A stretch of DNA of 64,000 nucleotides from NCBI GenBank assembly GCA_949825065.1, contig OX463844.1, positions 30,654,033 to 30,718,032 of the forward strand, read 5' to 3'. The notes beneath the pieces were generated by a model. The model did no database searches. It had not been told where the DNA came from and saw only the letters and a program-made list of their open reading frames with translations. Shown one piece after another: positions 11,215-23,889 of this stretch. A program made the position numbers and the translations under genes. Numbering within the stretch: the first letter of the stretch is position 1; every line of letters begins with the position of its first letter. Source of the DNA: Odontocerum albicorne. Lineage: Eukaryota > Arthropoda > Insecta > Trichoptera > Odontoceridae.

Positions 11215-11702
11215 CAAAACAATGGTTTATTGGTATCAACTTTAATCACTGCAAACATATAAAAAAAGGCTACATTTTTTTTAATAATGGCGTCAAGATG
11301 ACCACCATCGCAGCAATGACATTTGTTTAATATGGTTCAAAAAAATTGAAGCACACACCTGCATATTTTCCGATGTATCATTTTGATCTCTTGACGTATG
11401 TTTTATTTCAATTGTAGCGTAGTTGTTTCTTTGATAGTTATCATCATTAAAAATCGAGTGGGGTTAAATGAGGACTTCGTGGTGGCCACACAATGTCGAG
11501 CGTGGTGGCCACACAAGCCCTTGAAGAAATCAGTCTCTTGAACCACTTCCAATTTTTTATTGGACGTGTGACAAATGGCCCCATCCTGATGAAACACGTC
11601 CTGAAATTGTATTCTGGAAATTCTAGAAAATTTCACAGTCAAAAACCCTCTCAGGCTTTGAATGTATCGCTTCCAATAAGCTGTTATTCCCGCCGTTAAC
11701 AT
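11215..11702 (-). pseudogene. Relic of a Tc1/mariner-superfamily transposase, 3' half
   Basis: The minus strand carries the catalytic-region motif FHQDGAICHTSNKK, then LVWPPRST, and near the 3' end CHCCDGGHLDAIIKKN. This is the usual C-terminal order of such transposases (HQDGA/CHTS, WPPRS, a Gly-Gly-His end). They fall in different frames with stops between them, so the copy is dead. A 99-codon frame at 11702-11403 covers only the first part. No terminal inverted repeats were identified. Confidence 0.65.
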
Positions 11703-11898
11703 GGCTGTACAAACTGTTATTCGTGTTTAAAAAGATACTATGGTATTTCAGACTTTGGTTTTCTTTGCTCCGATAAGTTCCTTGTGTTCCAATCATGTCT
11801 TAAAACTCTGAAAATCTGTCAACATTGAGTAGCTTACCTAGACAGATATTTTAATTTTATTTTTATTTTACCAAGAAATATATTTAAAAAAATATATA

Positions 11899-12452
11899 GG
11901 GTCTTTCAAATTGAGCGGTTTTTTTTTGATAATTTTTTTTAACTCTTGAATAAAACAGACAATTTGCTTTGATTTCAAAAAAACTTTTTATTGGTTATTA
12001 AAGTATAATGTATGCCATTTAAACACAATAAACAATATCCGCCAAATGTTCACCTCTTGCAGCTCCACAGATGTCCACTCTTTTGTCAAAATTTTCGATG
12101 ACATTTTGGCATAATTGCGGTTCTAACTCACCAATAACGCAAATAATTTCGTCCTTCAGCTCAGGAATTGATCGGGGGTCATTCTTATAGACCTGGATTT
12201 TCACGTAACCTCAGGGAAAATAGTCCAACGGTGTCAGATCACATGATCTTGGTGGCCAATTAACATCACCGTTTCCGGAGATTACAATAGATACAATAAT
12301 TCTCAATTTGAACGCGTCGTTGTATTGTATACGACTCCATTTTTATAAATGTCATACATAACACTTCTCAAATGTCACAAGACCCAGGCAAGTTCACGAC
12401 GCCATCTGTGTTTTATCCAAGAATTAAAAAAACTGTTCAATTTGAAAGACTC
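11899..12452 (-). mobile_element. Internally deleted Tc1/mariner-type element with TIRs and TA duplication
   Basis: It begins gggtctttcaaattgagcgg and ends with the imperfect inverse ...gttcaatttgaaagactc, flanked by TA on both sides. Inside, the minus strand encodes the transposase C-terminus: WPPRSCDLTPLDYF, a TGA stop, then GYVKIQVYKNDP, ELKDEIICVIGELEPQL and RGEHLADIV. The N-terminal and most catalytic sequence is absent, so it depends on another copy to move. A second copy is at 39065-39605. Confidence 0.8.
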
Positions 12453-12464
12453 TATATAACAAAT

Positions 12465-12645
12465 AATTAACTATATTTGAATTGCATTATTTGTATTCTG
12501 CTTTCCAGTTGTGATGTGATTAAAATATGTGTAGGATGGGCTTTCCGAAAGAACGTGTTGGAATATATGTGTGGGGCAGCATTCACTTGAAAATATCCGA
12601 TGACTATGAAAAAAGTAAAAAATATGATTGAACGTCTTATTTTAA
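12465..12645 (-). pseudogene. Broken paralogue of the Arg-rich secreted peptide gene
   Basis: The minus strand reads KIRRSIIFFTFFIVIGYFQVNAAPHIYSN, which aligns along its length with the signal-peptide exon of the gene at 17588 (KMRLSIILLAIIIVIGFFRVNADPYPD). The start methionine is replaced by Ile, and the sequence loses similarity after the signal peptide with no clear donor. The similarity also extends upstream into what would be 5' UTR (FTEFYHRL against FVEFCRKL), so this is a decayed duplicate rather than a chance match. Confidence 0.65.
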
Positions 12646-13621
12646 CGATGAAAAGTCTGTGATAAAACTCGGTAAAATATATGAGAAACAAAAACCTTTC
12701 CCCATTTTGTATCTTAATTCCAGCAATGTGATTACGCTGAATACCAAAACGGTGTCCGTAACATTCTTCGCCCAAAATTATTCCCGACCACAATTCTTCG
12801 CGGCAATAATTCTTGCCTCATAATTCGTCTTCTTGAAAACTCTATTTTTGATAAATGTGTACATTCTTTAAAAACCCTTTTTTATCTATTTCTACATTTA
12901 AATTTATAAAAAAATCGGAATTGTTGGTTTTAGGCTATCACTGCATCAAACCATGTCAAGAAGAATTAAAAATATACGTGAAGCAGCTTTGGTGATCGAT
13001 GTACAAAAATATATTTTTTAAATAAAACAATATGTATCAACATTTTTTTTCATATACGCGATGAAGAATTTTCTAGGTGAAAAATTGTGGACGTAGAATG
13101 ATCACATGCCCTACCAAAATATGTTTATTGAGTTTATTTTAGGAAAATAATGGTTTACTTATAGTTCATACAGTTGTATTTTAAAAGTAGTTAATGTTCG
13201 AAAACCAGAAAAATAACTTTCTTTGTGTGAATGTTGTTTTTTTTATTGTAAGGATTGTTAAGTTGTATTAGTTTGGTAGATAATTTTCAAAATAATTATC
13301 TATTTTAGTAACAAAAATGTTGATTTTGTAAGCAGTTCTTTGGTGTAGTTTTAAGATTAGCTTAATTCGAAGATTAAATTGTGTGAAATTTAATATATTT
13401 ACTGTGTTAAATAAAACAATTGAATGTCACCATTTTTAAGTCTTCAGTGTGTCCTCTATCAAAATATATTTCCGAATACCCTCGAAACATCAACCAAAAT
13501 TTAAGCCAACTTAACACATCACCTCTGAAAAACGTTAAACTAGTAAAATAATTGGATATACTTTTTGATATATGTTCACTGATTTGAAAATAAGAGTTAA
13601 CACATAACTACAAATAAAATG

Positions 13622-13990
13622 TTTGTAGCGACCGTGCGTGCGGTCACTGAACCCACCAAGGCGACCCTTGTCCGCGCGGTCATTGAACTCGCCAGTGGCC
13701 AGTGCCAGACGGCGCCGGCCTAGGTCGCCCGCGCGGTCATTGAACTCACTAGTAGCGAAGACCGAGAGCGAGACACCGATATACATCTTGCCTCTCCTGC
13801 AGACCGTAATATGAAATGTATATAGAACGTGCAACAATAACCATGTGTCCAGCGAAGCGAGACAGCGACATGTTCTGCGCCGTTCTATACATTATAAATA
13901 CAGACGCTTACAATAAACTTTCTCTCTTTACTTATTTCGATCTCGACGACTTTTATTCAAACAATCTCATCCTTCTATGCGAAACACAAG
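13622..13990 (+). repeat. GC-rich island with promoter-like signals; possible solo LTR
   Basis: A unit reading gcgcggtcattgaact recurs three times between 13640 and 13760 in otherwise AT-rich DNA. It is followed by a TATA-like 'cattataaatacagac' near 13889 and AATAAA near 13914. That order (repeats, TATA, polyadenylation signal, T-rich end) suggests a solo LTR. I could not fix the ends or find a target duplication. Confidence 0.4.
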
Positions 13991-14395
13991 TCCCTAAATG
14001 TTCATACTCGTATTTTATATTATATATCAAATGCGTTCAGCCATCTAAACTGAAACATCATTTTAACTTCAAAAATTTACATTGCTTAAAGTGGTTTTTC
14101 AAAATAGCACGGTTCGTTATTACAACACATAGATCTGATGCATGGAGTACCTGTCATTTATTCAGTGTAGAAAATCGAGACCAGTGAGAAGGAAAGCACA
14201 AATATTTACACAAAACAAGGGACTGGAGCGTGTGGTCATGGAAAACAGTTGTAATTTTTAAATAAAAGAAAAATATTTTATACTTTAAATTGTATTTAAA
14301 TTATAAATTAACAGTTTTTTAAAATATTTCTAGAATTACATTTTTTTGGGAATTTTGGAACTAGTATATTTTTCAAGTTTTTAGTTGAGAATCCG

Positions 14396-17300
14396 TTAAC
14401 CCCTTCGAGCTATTCTACAAAAGAAAAAAATAATTAGATTCACTGCTTCAAACATGAAAAACTTTTTAATCCTATGAATTGTGACATTTTTAATCAAATA
14501 CACATTTAATTTTGTAAATGCTCTCGACACTGACTTTGGATATTCGAATTCAATTCTGGTAGGTTTAAAACATTTTCTACATCTAGATTATTTTTTAATT
14601 AAATAGTTAGTTGTTAAAACTCACAAGAAAAAAAACTGTACTTTTTAGAAATCTTGGATTTTTTACTGATTGAATTTAGTAGGTCTAACATTCCTGAATC
14701 GTATTTGATTTTGTTTAAAAGGAACCAGTTAGTGTCGTCAGCGATCCTTTAATTTAGTAGGTCTCACATTCCTGGATCGTGATTGATTTTGCTTAAAGGG
14801 AACCGAACGAGTTAGTGTCGTCAGTGATCCTTTACTTCTCAATTAATTACAATATTCGTGTTGTGCAATAACACTGGACGGTAGAAAAGTTGTCAGACAC
14901 ATCATCGTTCTTTTTCGAGATCATTGTATTATATATAAATGCACAATAAAATAAGTTTGTTTATCACCACTTTGTATCAAATTGTATAACATTATCGTAG
15001 TAAAAAAGCTCCCTTATAAATGTATTCATTGAGTATAATGATTCACAAGCGAGTTTTTAAGTCAGAATAAAGAGAAACATAGAAATGCAAGATGATTATC
15101 AGATGTGGTGTCTACCCCTAACTATTATTTTATTGAATGTTGCACCCATCGTGGTTCAGAACCGAAAGGGGTGAAGGTAAACCCACCACTCAGTCCCATA
15201 TAATCAAGGAATCACGACGATCAGTCATGAGCAACACGACTAAGAAGAAATAAAAAGACAGAAAATATATTTTATATAAAATTAAGTTGTTAGAATAGTT
15301 GTAGGGGTCAAAATATCGATACATCACAGAAATAAACATTGAAAGAAGATTTTGGAAATCGGCATAATGCGATCCGATTTTAAGAAAGGGTGAATGAGCG
15401 AAATACTCGTACTTTAAAAGGAGTTTCATTGATTGGATATTGGTTGAAATGAAAACTGATTGGCTTTAAATTTTTAGGTTTTAATGAATTGACTAGCAGT
15501 GTTTTTTTATATCTCCAGTATTATGAGTTGATTATGCAAAATATTATGAGTATTAGAGGGAGTTTAAATATCTAATTTGGCAAAACGTATTTATTTTTTG
15601 GATCAAATTCAATGTGTTTGAGATCCTGGAATGCTAACTAAATATTTTTTTTCTTTCATTCTCCAGTCTTATCAAAAAGCTGCGCAAGGCATTCTTCATT
15701 TTTTTAATATTATCGTAATTTGGTTTTAAAAATTTCCGTATGAAACTCCAATATTATATTTTCATTTTTAATATGAATCTTACCTCTCTCGGTTCAAATG
15801 TTTTCTTAAACAGCATATCTGAAAAAATGAAACAGAAATTTTCATTTATAAGTGAATCTACTGGCTTTTAATATATCTATACATCTATAGGGATCTCAAC
15901 GCTCTTCCATAAAGTCGGTTTAATGGAAACTGTATTTGCGTAACATAATAAAAGTTTTTGTTAAAATTTTATCGATTTCAGGATTGTTTCACTTTAAGAC
16001 TTAATATTTCTCATCTTTTGTAATGAATTCTTAGACAAGTAACAAATGATTTTCTCGGGAAAGACTGTAACAAATCGAGCCCCTCCCCCATAAATTTTTT
16101 TCAAGGATGCAAACAAAAATCGATAAATGCTCAGATTTCTTCTATTTACATTAAAATACCAATTATTTATATCGTTTTTCCCACTTTTTTAGGTGCATTC
16201 TTCATAACTGGATCCAGTTTAGCGCTACAAGCATCTCGAACAATCTTCCACCAAGAGTTTCTTAACCCTTTAATTTGGATAGCAGCAGAAACAAGAATGC
16301 CAATAATTTTTCATCGAGTCCTTACTCGATTTCAGCCTTTTCATTTACGCCTTTCCATACATCTTATACATAGCCATTTGTCAAATTCCCAGCGTCTTTC
16401 GCCAGCACTAAAGACCCCTATGTTACTCATTATCCCAGCACCCAATGTTTATGTTTTGGTTACTGTGGTAGCGGATGGTCAGTGAACGCTATGTATTAAC
16501 GTAATCGTAATTGAGAACATTAAATAAAATAATCAGTGAATGTGTACTACAGTGGTGTATGTTCACATCCATTGGTAAATATGCTTCCATAGCTTGTCCT
16601 TAATGCACATTCTAGAATATGAATTATCGCTGTATGTGAGGTTTCCTCAGACACAACTCTTACTTTAAGGACGATTGCATCTACTAAATGTTGTACATGA
16701 TAAGTCTTTAAGTGTTATTGCACTTAGATATGTGATACTCTGAAGTATAAATGCAAAAATAATTAACTTTATGCACGTTAAATATAATAACTCTTTGAAA
16801 TTCGGCAATAAATAAAAACGTTTGTAACAATGTTTTTTTATCGTTTTAATTTTCTGTTCTCAATCCTAGTTTGTAAAATTTACCAATCACTAGAGAATAT
16901 ATAGAATATTTATAAAACCCTCTCTAAATTTGTGATTTAAAAAAATGGTTGATTCTACATTCATTAATTTATTTAGTGAATTCACTATAAATATTCACTA
17001 TAAATAGTTTACATTGGCTATGAAATTCACTTCCAATGTGATATCTATATTTTTTGAAAGTGAACATGGGAAATTTTCCAAGACTCGTTATTTTTATAAT
17101 GTGATAATTTTATTTAAAAATATTCGTATATTTTATTAGTCATGTTGATCATGGCCATGCGTCGTAGTTGCTTGATGGTTTATAAATGAATGAAAGGATC
17201 GCTTTCAACACTCCAGATCCAAAGTTGAGTCAAATGTTCAGTGAATTTAGTCATCCCTTTTGTTTAGTCAATTCACATTAGTGAAGAACGTAATCTTGTG

Positions 17301-17588
17301 TGTCCTACCCTCTGTACTTCTAGTCACTAACAGCTTCTCCAGATTATCATCACCTCTTCTAGCCACATGTCTGAATTAGAAAATATTCTCTTTCGACATA
17401 GCTTTGAAAACTTTTTTTTGGCAAAAATATTTTACAAAACTATAAAAAAATCTTACTTTTCTTTGTGATGGCTGATTCCTAGGACGGTTTCTCCAATTAC
17501 GTAGACTTGCATCTGGGTATGGGTCAGCATTTACTCGGAAAAATCCGATAACTATAATAATAGCCAAAAGTATGATAGAAAGCCTCAT
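14396..17588 (-). CDS. Short secreted Arg-rich peptide, non-cecropin type (tentative three-exon model)
   Basis: Exon 1 is 17588-17457 (44 codons): a signal peptide RLSIILLAIIIVIGFFRVNA, then DPYPDASLRNWRNRPRNQP, then SQRK and a gtaaga donor. Candidate exon 2 is 15818-15784 (35 bp), between a strong 'cattttttcag' acceptor and a gtaaga donor; candidate exon 3 starts at 14414 after 'ttttcttttgtag' and stops at 14396. Joined, the phases agree and no stop interrupts; the tail reads ICCLRKHLNRE then RIARRG, ending in Gly, which would allow amidation. A TATA box (TATAAAAG, 17670-17663) stands 75 bp above the ATG. I do not recognise the family: the size, signal peptide, Arg/Pro/Asn-rich body and place in a cecropin cluster suggest an antimicrobial peptide. 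Exon 1 is well supported; the downstream exons need transcript proof. Confidence 0.45.
14680..14835. repeat. Two-copy tandem duplication (about 80 bp)
   Basis: aatttagtaggtct...gatccttta occurs twice in tandem (from about 14675 and 14751) with roughly 10% differences. No gene is involved. Confidence 0.8.
16167..16430 (-). pseudogene. Decayed cecropin gene copy with a 59-bp intron-like gap
   Basis: The minus strand near 16380-16326 aligns with cecropin exon 1 of the 10.8-kb gene (aaatg.aaaggctg.aaatcg, then gtaag), but has in-frame stops. Only about 59 bp further on, an exon-2-like piece reads NSWWKIVRDACSAKLDPVMKNA and continues PKKVGKTI to a TAA at 16167. VRDAxxSA and VMKNA echo RIRDAIISA and AMKNGA of the gene at 37.4 kb. 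The two pieces are not in one frame. It lies inside the proposed intron 1 of the gene at 14396-17588. Confidence 0.55.
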
Positions 17589-17662
17589 TTTACAATTTTT
17601 TAGTTTTCTACAAAACTCAACGAACGTTATTGTAAAACTGACGCATTCCCACACTTTTTATT

Positions 17663-17670
17663 CTTTTATA
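17663..17670 (-). promoter_or_regulatory. TATA box of the Arg-rich peptide gene
   Basis: Minus-strand TATAAAAG lies 75 bp upstream of the ATG at 17588. GGGAATGCGT lies at 17650-17641, between TATA and ATG; it is only half like a kappaB site. Confidence 0.5.
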
Positions 17671-17689
17671 TTAGTCCTGTAATATGATA

Positions 17690-19690
17690 ACAGTGAACGC
17701 TAAATTTATTTTTATGAGTTTACTTTTATAACGAATACATTTCTTTGTCTCTTATAATTTTTAAAGCGTTAAGTTATTCATAACAAAAGTAATCCTTCTG
17801 TTTTTTTGGAACACCCTAATCCTACTTTAAAGATCAAGCACATTAAAATATTTATATTTTAATAATAAACATTACCCAGTTTGTCACATTACTTTTATCG
17901 TTTTTTAAAACAATCTCTGTGGCCTTATTGGTAGAAAGTTTATCGAAAGGTATCGATTTCAGATGATTCACAAAATATGTGGGTCTTAGTATGATTAAAA
18001 AATATTGATTTGCATAAACATTACCAGTGAAGACAGGAAGAGAAGAAAACACATTAAAAAAGGGGTCGTTTTCCAAATGTGAATCAAGAATAGCGATCAG
18101 TATTTTATATTTTCCTATTCAGTGGCAAATAAGTTTGAGTTTATATTTTTAGCTAAAATGAAAGGCTTTACGAAGATATATTTATTTATTTAACACTTTC
18201 ATGCAAATACATCTGGCAGATTATAGTTTGAAAGCTATTTTTTTTCCAATTGACCAACTTTTATTACATAACTATTGTTGACTATTTCTTTGACGTAGTG
18301 TATCAATATTTGACCAAAATTAACATGAACTACAATAAAATATAAATCTCGGAAGGAAAATTGAAGAAAGGTAGTTAGTTTTATGGGAGTTAAGGTCGAG
18401 GAATATTTTGACATAAATAATATTTCTTTAGTTTGTCTTTAAATGTCAATAATGACGTAACACATCTTATAAAGTCAAGCCAAATGAACCGCAAAATAGT
18501 ATGTATGGTGCGTTGGTATACACAGGATTATGCCGTCACCAGATCGTATACGAGTATAGACATATAAATTAATCTTAAGATAAAAGTATGAACATTGGAT
18601 ATTAACTGAAATGTCACGAATAAATGTAACTGGAATGAAATATATCTGTGAAGGATTATTTATAACGCTGATATATAATGTCAAAAATCGTGAATATAAG
18701 TACAGAACTAGATGTTGAACTCTAAATGTATGCGTTTTAATATTCCAGTAAACTTGATATGAGTGCCAGATGACCATATGACCATATTCTGAAAAGATCG
18801 TTTAAAGGTGCGCCCGGAAAGGACGCCCAACGGCAAGATCAAGAAATACGAAATTGGCAGATGAATGGATTGTGCGAGGATAGATTTCAGTTATACTGAG
18901 CCACCGATTACGAGAAGTCCCAGGATAAACTCGCTTGAAAGAATACTATGACAGCTCTGCAACCCTAATTCGTGTGGATAAGAAGAGATGGATATGAATC
19001 GGATGTAAAAGTGTTTTCATTAGTAAACAATTAAATTAACTTTGAATATATTTCTGATGATCCCGAAGTTTTAGTTACAAATTATCATGTACTAGTTTTA
19101 AATGATCATTTACATTTATAATATAAAGATGATGATGAAGGATGTACGATTTATAAAAAAATATCTACACGAGAAGTATAAAAAGTATAAGAAGTTAAGT
19201 TAAAACGTGACATGGTTAAATAAATCAAATTCTGAAAGCGGGAAGTGTATAAAACCATTGTAATAGGAGAGTATATATGGAGAAATGTGCCTGAACAGAA
19301 TTAATTTGATATTTGTTTTTCTGCATATCCTAAATAGGAACAATACATGATGATGATGATCTATCCCATTTTAATATTCCATTTATTTACATTTTCAGAT
19401 ATTGTCAATTTGAATTTTAATTATGAGGCTTATTATTATGTTTTATCTACTTTTCACATGTAAACCTGCATTTTGGATTGAAATTCGCATCTTTTTTATC
19501 CTTTGCTTATGATCGTACGAGTAGATTAGGTTTAAACGGTTGGTCGGCCAATTTTGTGCTGATGCTCAACTCTTGCTTGGTGAACAAAACTATATACTCG
19601 CATATGAACTACTCGTTAAACTCCATCCTTTTTACGCGATTTCAATTACAATAAAATTGAGAAAAATATATTTAAAACTGTTTTGTTTTC
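17690..19690. other. Intergenic, no gene supported
   Basis: AT-rich sequence. 18800-19010 on the plus strand is richer in G/C and resembles the decayed end of a non-LTR retrotransposon, but no clear motif survives. Other open frames are short and featureless. Confidence 0.5.
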
Positions 19691-19816
19691 TAATCTATCT
19701 ATATAAATAAAAATGTAAATGTTCGTTAATTATTGCTAGCTAATCTCCGGAAGTTCTCTACCGATCGCTTTGAAATTTTGAGTAAAGTTAATATTCGTCA
19801 ACGGAAATGTTTTTTG

Positions 19817-19993
<177 letters not shown>

Positions 19994-20062
19994 TGTATAT
20001 AATAAAATTTTTAATTCAGAAATGAATTTTTTCGCGAACCTGTGTTTTGACATGGAATTAAT

Positions 20063-20525
20063 AAGCTGTCAGATTATCATTTTCGGCGTTTCGGAATTTA
20101 CGATCATTTTATCTATATAAATATAGTAAATAAATTATAGATGAATTATTTAATAATTTTATGTTTAATAATCTATATAAATAAAAATTAATTAATTAAT
20201 TTTATAAAAAATACAAATTTTATATGTCATACGTTCGTTTATAAGTCGAGACACGAAATAGCTGGGATCTGTGTTATCGACAGTTTAAGCTGTCAGATTA
20301 TCATTTTCGGCGTTTCGGAATTTACGATCATTTTATCTATATAAATATAGTAAATAAATTATAAATAAATTATAGATAAATTATTTAATAATTTTATGTT
20401 TAATAATCTATATAAATAAAAATTAATTAATTAATTTTATAAAAAATACAAATTTTATATGTCATACGTTCGTTTATAAGTCGAGACACGAAATAGCTGG
20501 GATCTGTGTTATCGACAGTTTTAAA
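20063..20525. repeat. 226-bp tandem duplication inside the Helitron
   Basis: The segment starting agctgtcagattatcatttt at 20063 is repeated from 20289 with one small length difference near 20357. A third, degenerate copy begins near 20530. Confidence 0.9.
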
Positions 20526-20894
20526 ATTTTGACAGTTGACCATATTGCATTTTCGACGTTTCGTAATTAATATTTGATATTCAATGATTAAGTCTATATA
20601 CATAAAATATAAAATAATTTTATGTTTAATAATAAATAATAAATATTTCCTGTTGAACAATAATTCTACGATAGATTTATTAGACGAAAAAAGGTTAGAA
20701 TCCAAGATATGTCAAAATAACATTTGTGTTAATAAGGATAAGTTCCATTGTGTTATAGCAGCTTGAGAAAATCTTAACATGGCTGAGTCTAGACTTTATA
20801 GCGCAAGCGCAGGAAATATATTTGGCAGAACTAATACTAAATTTGTAAAAAATATTCAACTAAAATTTTATTTGTTTTGAAATATTTCGAGTAT

Positions 20895-21025
20895 CGTTAA
20901 AATAAATATAATCGCTAAAACAAATATAGCTTATATGTATAAAAAATCTAAAATAAATATAACTTACATGTATAAAAAGATCGAGGATCGCTAAAATAAA
21001 TATAACTTATATGTATAAAAAAACA
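20895..21025. repeat. Degenerate tandem repeat, about 40-bp units
   Basis: Four diverged copies of a unit with 'aaataaatataactta' and 'atgtataaaaa', inside the Helitron. Confidence 0.75.
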
Positions 21026-22099
21026 GATGCGTGATACTCTCGCGTGGTAGAAGTGAAACTTCTTAGCTCCTAGGAAAAGTTGATTTTATGCATTGCTTTT
21101 TTTCCATTTGTTAACGATTTTTTTTTAGGATTAGGAAATGGTTCTGTGGAATTTAATTCAAGAAAGCCTCTTTTAATTCAATAAAAAAAAATTATTTTTT
21201 TTATTTTTATAATAATAAATACTAATATAATACACTTAATAAAAGAAAATTTATATTTTTTTAATGTAAATTATATTAATATTTTTATATCATTATTAAT
21301 TATTAAATGAATTATTTTAAAATAATTATTTAATTATTTTAATTATATTATTAAATTATGTATTATTAGAAATGTTATTTTATTATATATTTTTTTTTGT
21401 ATAGCGCCATCTGCGCTAACTTATCCGCCATTTTCATTTCATAATGTGCGTTGTTAACATACCTACCTCTAAGATTATCTTTTTCACTTAGTTTTTTTAA
21501 CTTATTTTTTTATTTTTCTGTTCAATTAGCGATAAAATTTAATTGTGTTGATTGATTTTCGTTTAAATTCAAATCATATCGTGAATTGATCTCTTGGAGT
21601 GACGCGATTATTTGCTTCACAGAGACAACGTGATGCTGGTATGTACATTTTTGACAAACGTCATATTTATTTTAAACGAACTGACAAATTTTTGCTTATT
21701 TGTAACAAGATGTATTAATTTGTCATTATTGTTCGTTTTTTGTAATGTATTTACCTAAATAACTTGCTATTTATTAGAATCGATATTTATTGTTCATTAA
21801 TGACGCGTCCAAACATGTCACATCCAAATTTAATTCGTGCGTAGTTTGCAATGGCTTTCCTTAATATTTAATTAATTCCAATAATCTCTCTCTTTGCTTA
21901 GCATTTAATTAGTTCCAATTATCTCTGTATTTCCTTAACAATACTCCTATTGGACAAATATTTGACAAATGCGTGTCCAGCTGCAAAACGATCGATCAGC
22001 TGAGATATTCTCACATCAATTGCTGGAAATTGGGAACGGAAAGGTGCAGGTTGATATGACCCCAGGATGAATTTCACTGTCTCATAACTTAATGTTTCA

Positions 22100-23600
22100 C
22101 AATTTCGAGGAAGCAGCAGAACGACGTGTAGCCAGACTTGAGGATGCACGGTTGCGAGCACGGCGATCGCGTTCTGCAGATTCAGAACTGGTTCGTTCTC
22201 AACAGAATGTACGCGACAGGCTGATAGTGGCTGAAATAGGTCATTAGGAATATCAAAAGTATCTTTTTTATATAGAATTTAATTTTATCTCTACGTTTAT
22301 ATTTCAAAATATATCAAATCGTATATAGAAATGGAGATTTTTTAATTAGTTTGATATTCATTCGTTTGAATCAGACCAAGCTTCGCTCTGAAGAATACGT
22401 TCATTTGCGAGATACAGTTGTAAATGACGGTAATACAACTAACGTTTGAAGACTAACGATTTGGCCATCTTCATATACAGGCAGTCCACGTCATATGCAT
22501 GAGTACGCTCAATATGCAATTGCTTATGTTCGTCACTACGGGTGTCCAGACCTATTCACTACATTCACATGCAATTCAGCATGGGACGATATACAACAGC
22601 TCATGGTAAAACATGAAGTGTTTCGGTCTGTGCGCTGCTGGATATACTCAGTGGAATAGCAAAAGAGAGGATGGCCACATGCACATATATAGTACTAATC
22701 TGGCTCTATAACAAAATCACTTCAAACGAAATCGACAATGTAATGTGCGCTGAAATACCCGATGCCGACGTCGATAAGGATTTGCATGAAGTTGTGACGA
22801 AATATATGATACATGGACCTTGCGGTACACTGAATCCAAATTCACCATGCATGATAGACGGAAAATGATCTAAGCGATATCCTCGAGCATTAGTATCCAA
22901 CACGGTTACAGGAAACGATGGATATCCTTTATAAAGAAGAAGATCAACAGAAGATGGCGGGAAATTAGCAACCATACAAATGTGAAATGGTGACATCGAA
23001 GTAGACAACCATTGGGTTATTGCATATTCGCTTTTGCTATCAAAAACATACAAAGCGCACATAAACGTGGAATACTGTAACCCCGTTAAATCGATCAAAT
23101 ACATTTGTAAGTACAATACGTGAATAAAGGCAGCTACATGGCAGTTTTTGGCGTGCAACCAGAATGCGGGATGGGAATGCGGTCATACATATCAATGAAA
23201 TCGCACAGTATCAGGCTGGAAGATACATAAGCAGCAATGAAGCTGTATGGCGAAATCTTTCATTTCCCATACATGAACGAAGTCCAGCTGTTGTTCACTT
23301 AGCAGTACATCTAGAAAATGGACAACGCGTTTATTTCACAGCTGCAAATGTGCAACAAATAGCCCTGAATCCACCGGCTACAACGTTAAATGCTTTCTTC
23401 ACGTTATGTCAAAATGACGCGTTTGCGAAAATACTGCTGTATCAGTGATTGTGACATCAAAAGAAGAATTGATTGAAAAAGTATTTACCAATATTCAAAT
23501 CAATTATAAGAATCACGATTGGCTGAGTGAACGAGCTATTATTGCCGCCAAGAACAAAGAGGTTTACGAACTTAACAATATTATTCAGTTCCTTTTTTAA
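22100..23600 (+). pseudogene. Helitron Rep/helicase gene, fragmented
   Basis: Several frames carry recognisable Helitron pieces in the right order. Near 22480-22600: SPRHMHEYAQYAIAYVRHYG then PDLFTTFTCNSAWDDIQQL. Near 22645-22690: VEWQKRGWPHAHI. At 22740-22870: CAEIPDADVDKDLHEVV then HGPCGTLNPNSPCM. At 23164-23448: YISSNEAVWRNLSFPIHE and VHLENGQRVYF. Immediately after, SKEELIEKV and LSERAIIAAKNKEV come from the far C-terminal PIF1-type helicase, so most of the helicase has been deleted. The catalytic Rep tyrosines are not preserved as a readable motif. Stops and frameshifts separate the parts. Confidence 0.85.
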
Positions 23601-23889
23601 TGTTTTACAATTTTATATGTTTTTGTTATAACTTTCTTTCTTCTTTTTCAGTGCAATCGATCTTTCATTTGAATTCAAATCATATCGTGAATTGACCTCT
23701 TGGAGTGATGCGATCATTTGCGAGCACGGCAATAAACGCGACAGACTGAGAGTGGCTGAAAGACATAAAAAATATTGTATACCCACAAGCATTGTGAAAT
23801 TAAACATATTAGAAACGTGTGCTTTCTCTTTTCTTTATTTTCCATTTAACCAGACTGAGCCACAGCAACGCGTGGCCGGGTACAGCTAG

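Noticed and set aside
15784..15818. This short exon as part of a decayed cecropin exon 1 (gaaccgag resembles EPK/EPR)
   Set aside because: The match is only about 8 bp. The flanking splice signals fit an internal exon better, so it is used tentatively in the 14.4-17.6 kb model.
22706..23158. 150-codon minus-strand frame inside the Helitron
   Set aside because: It is the antisense shadow of the broken Rep/helicase sequence.
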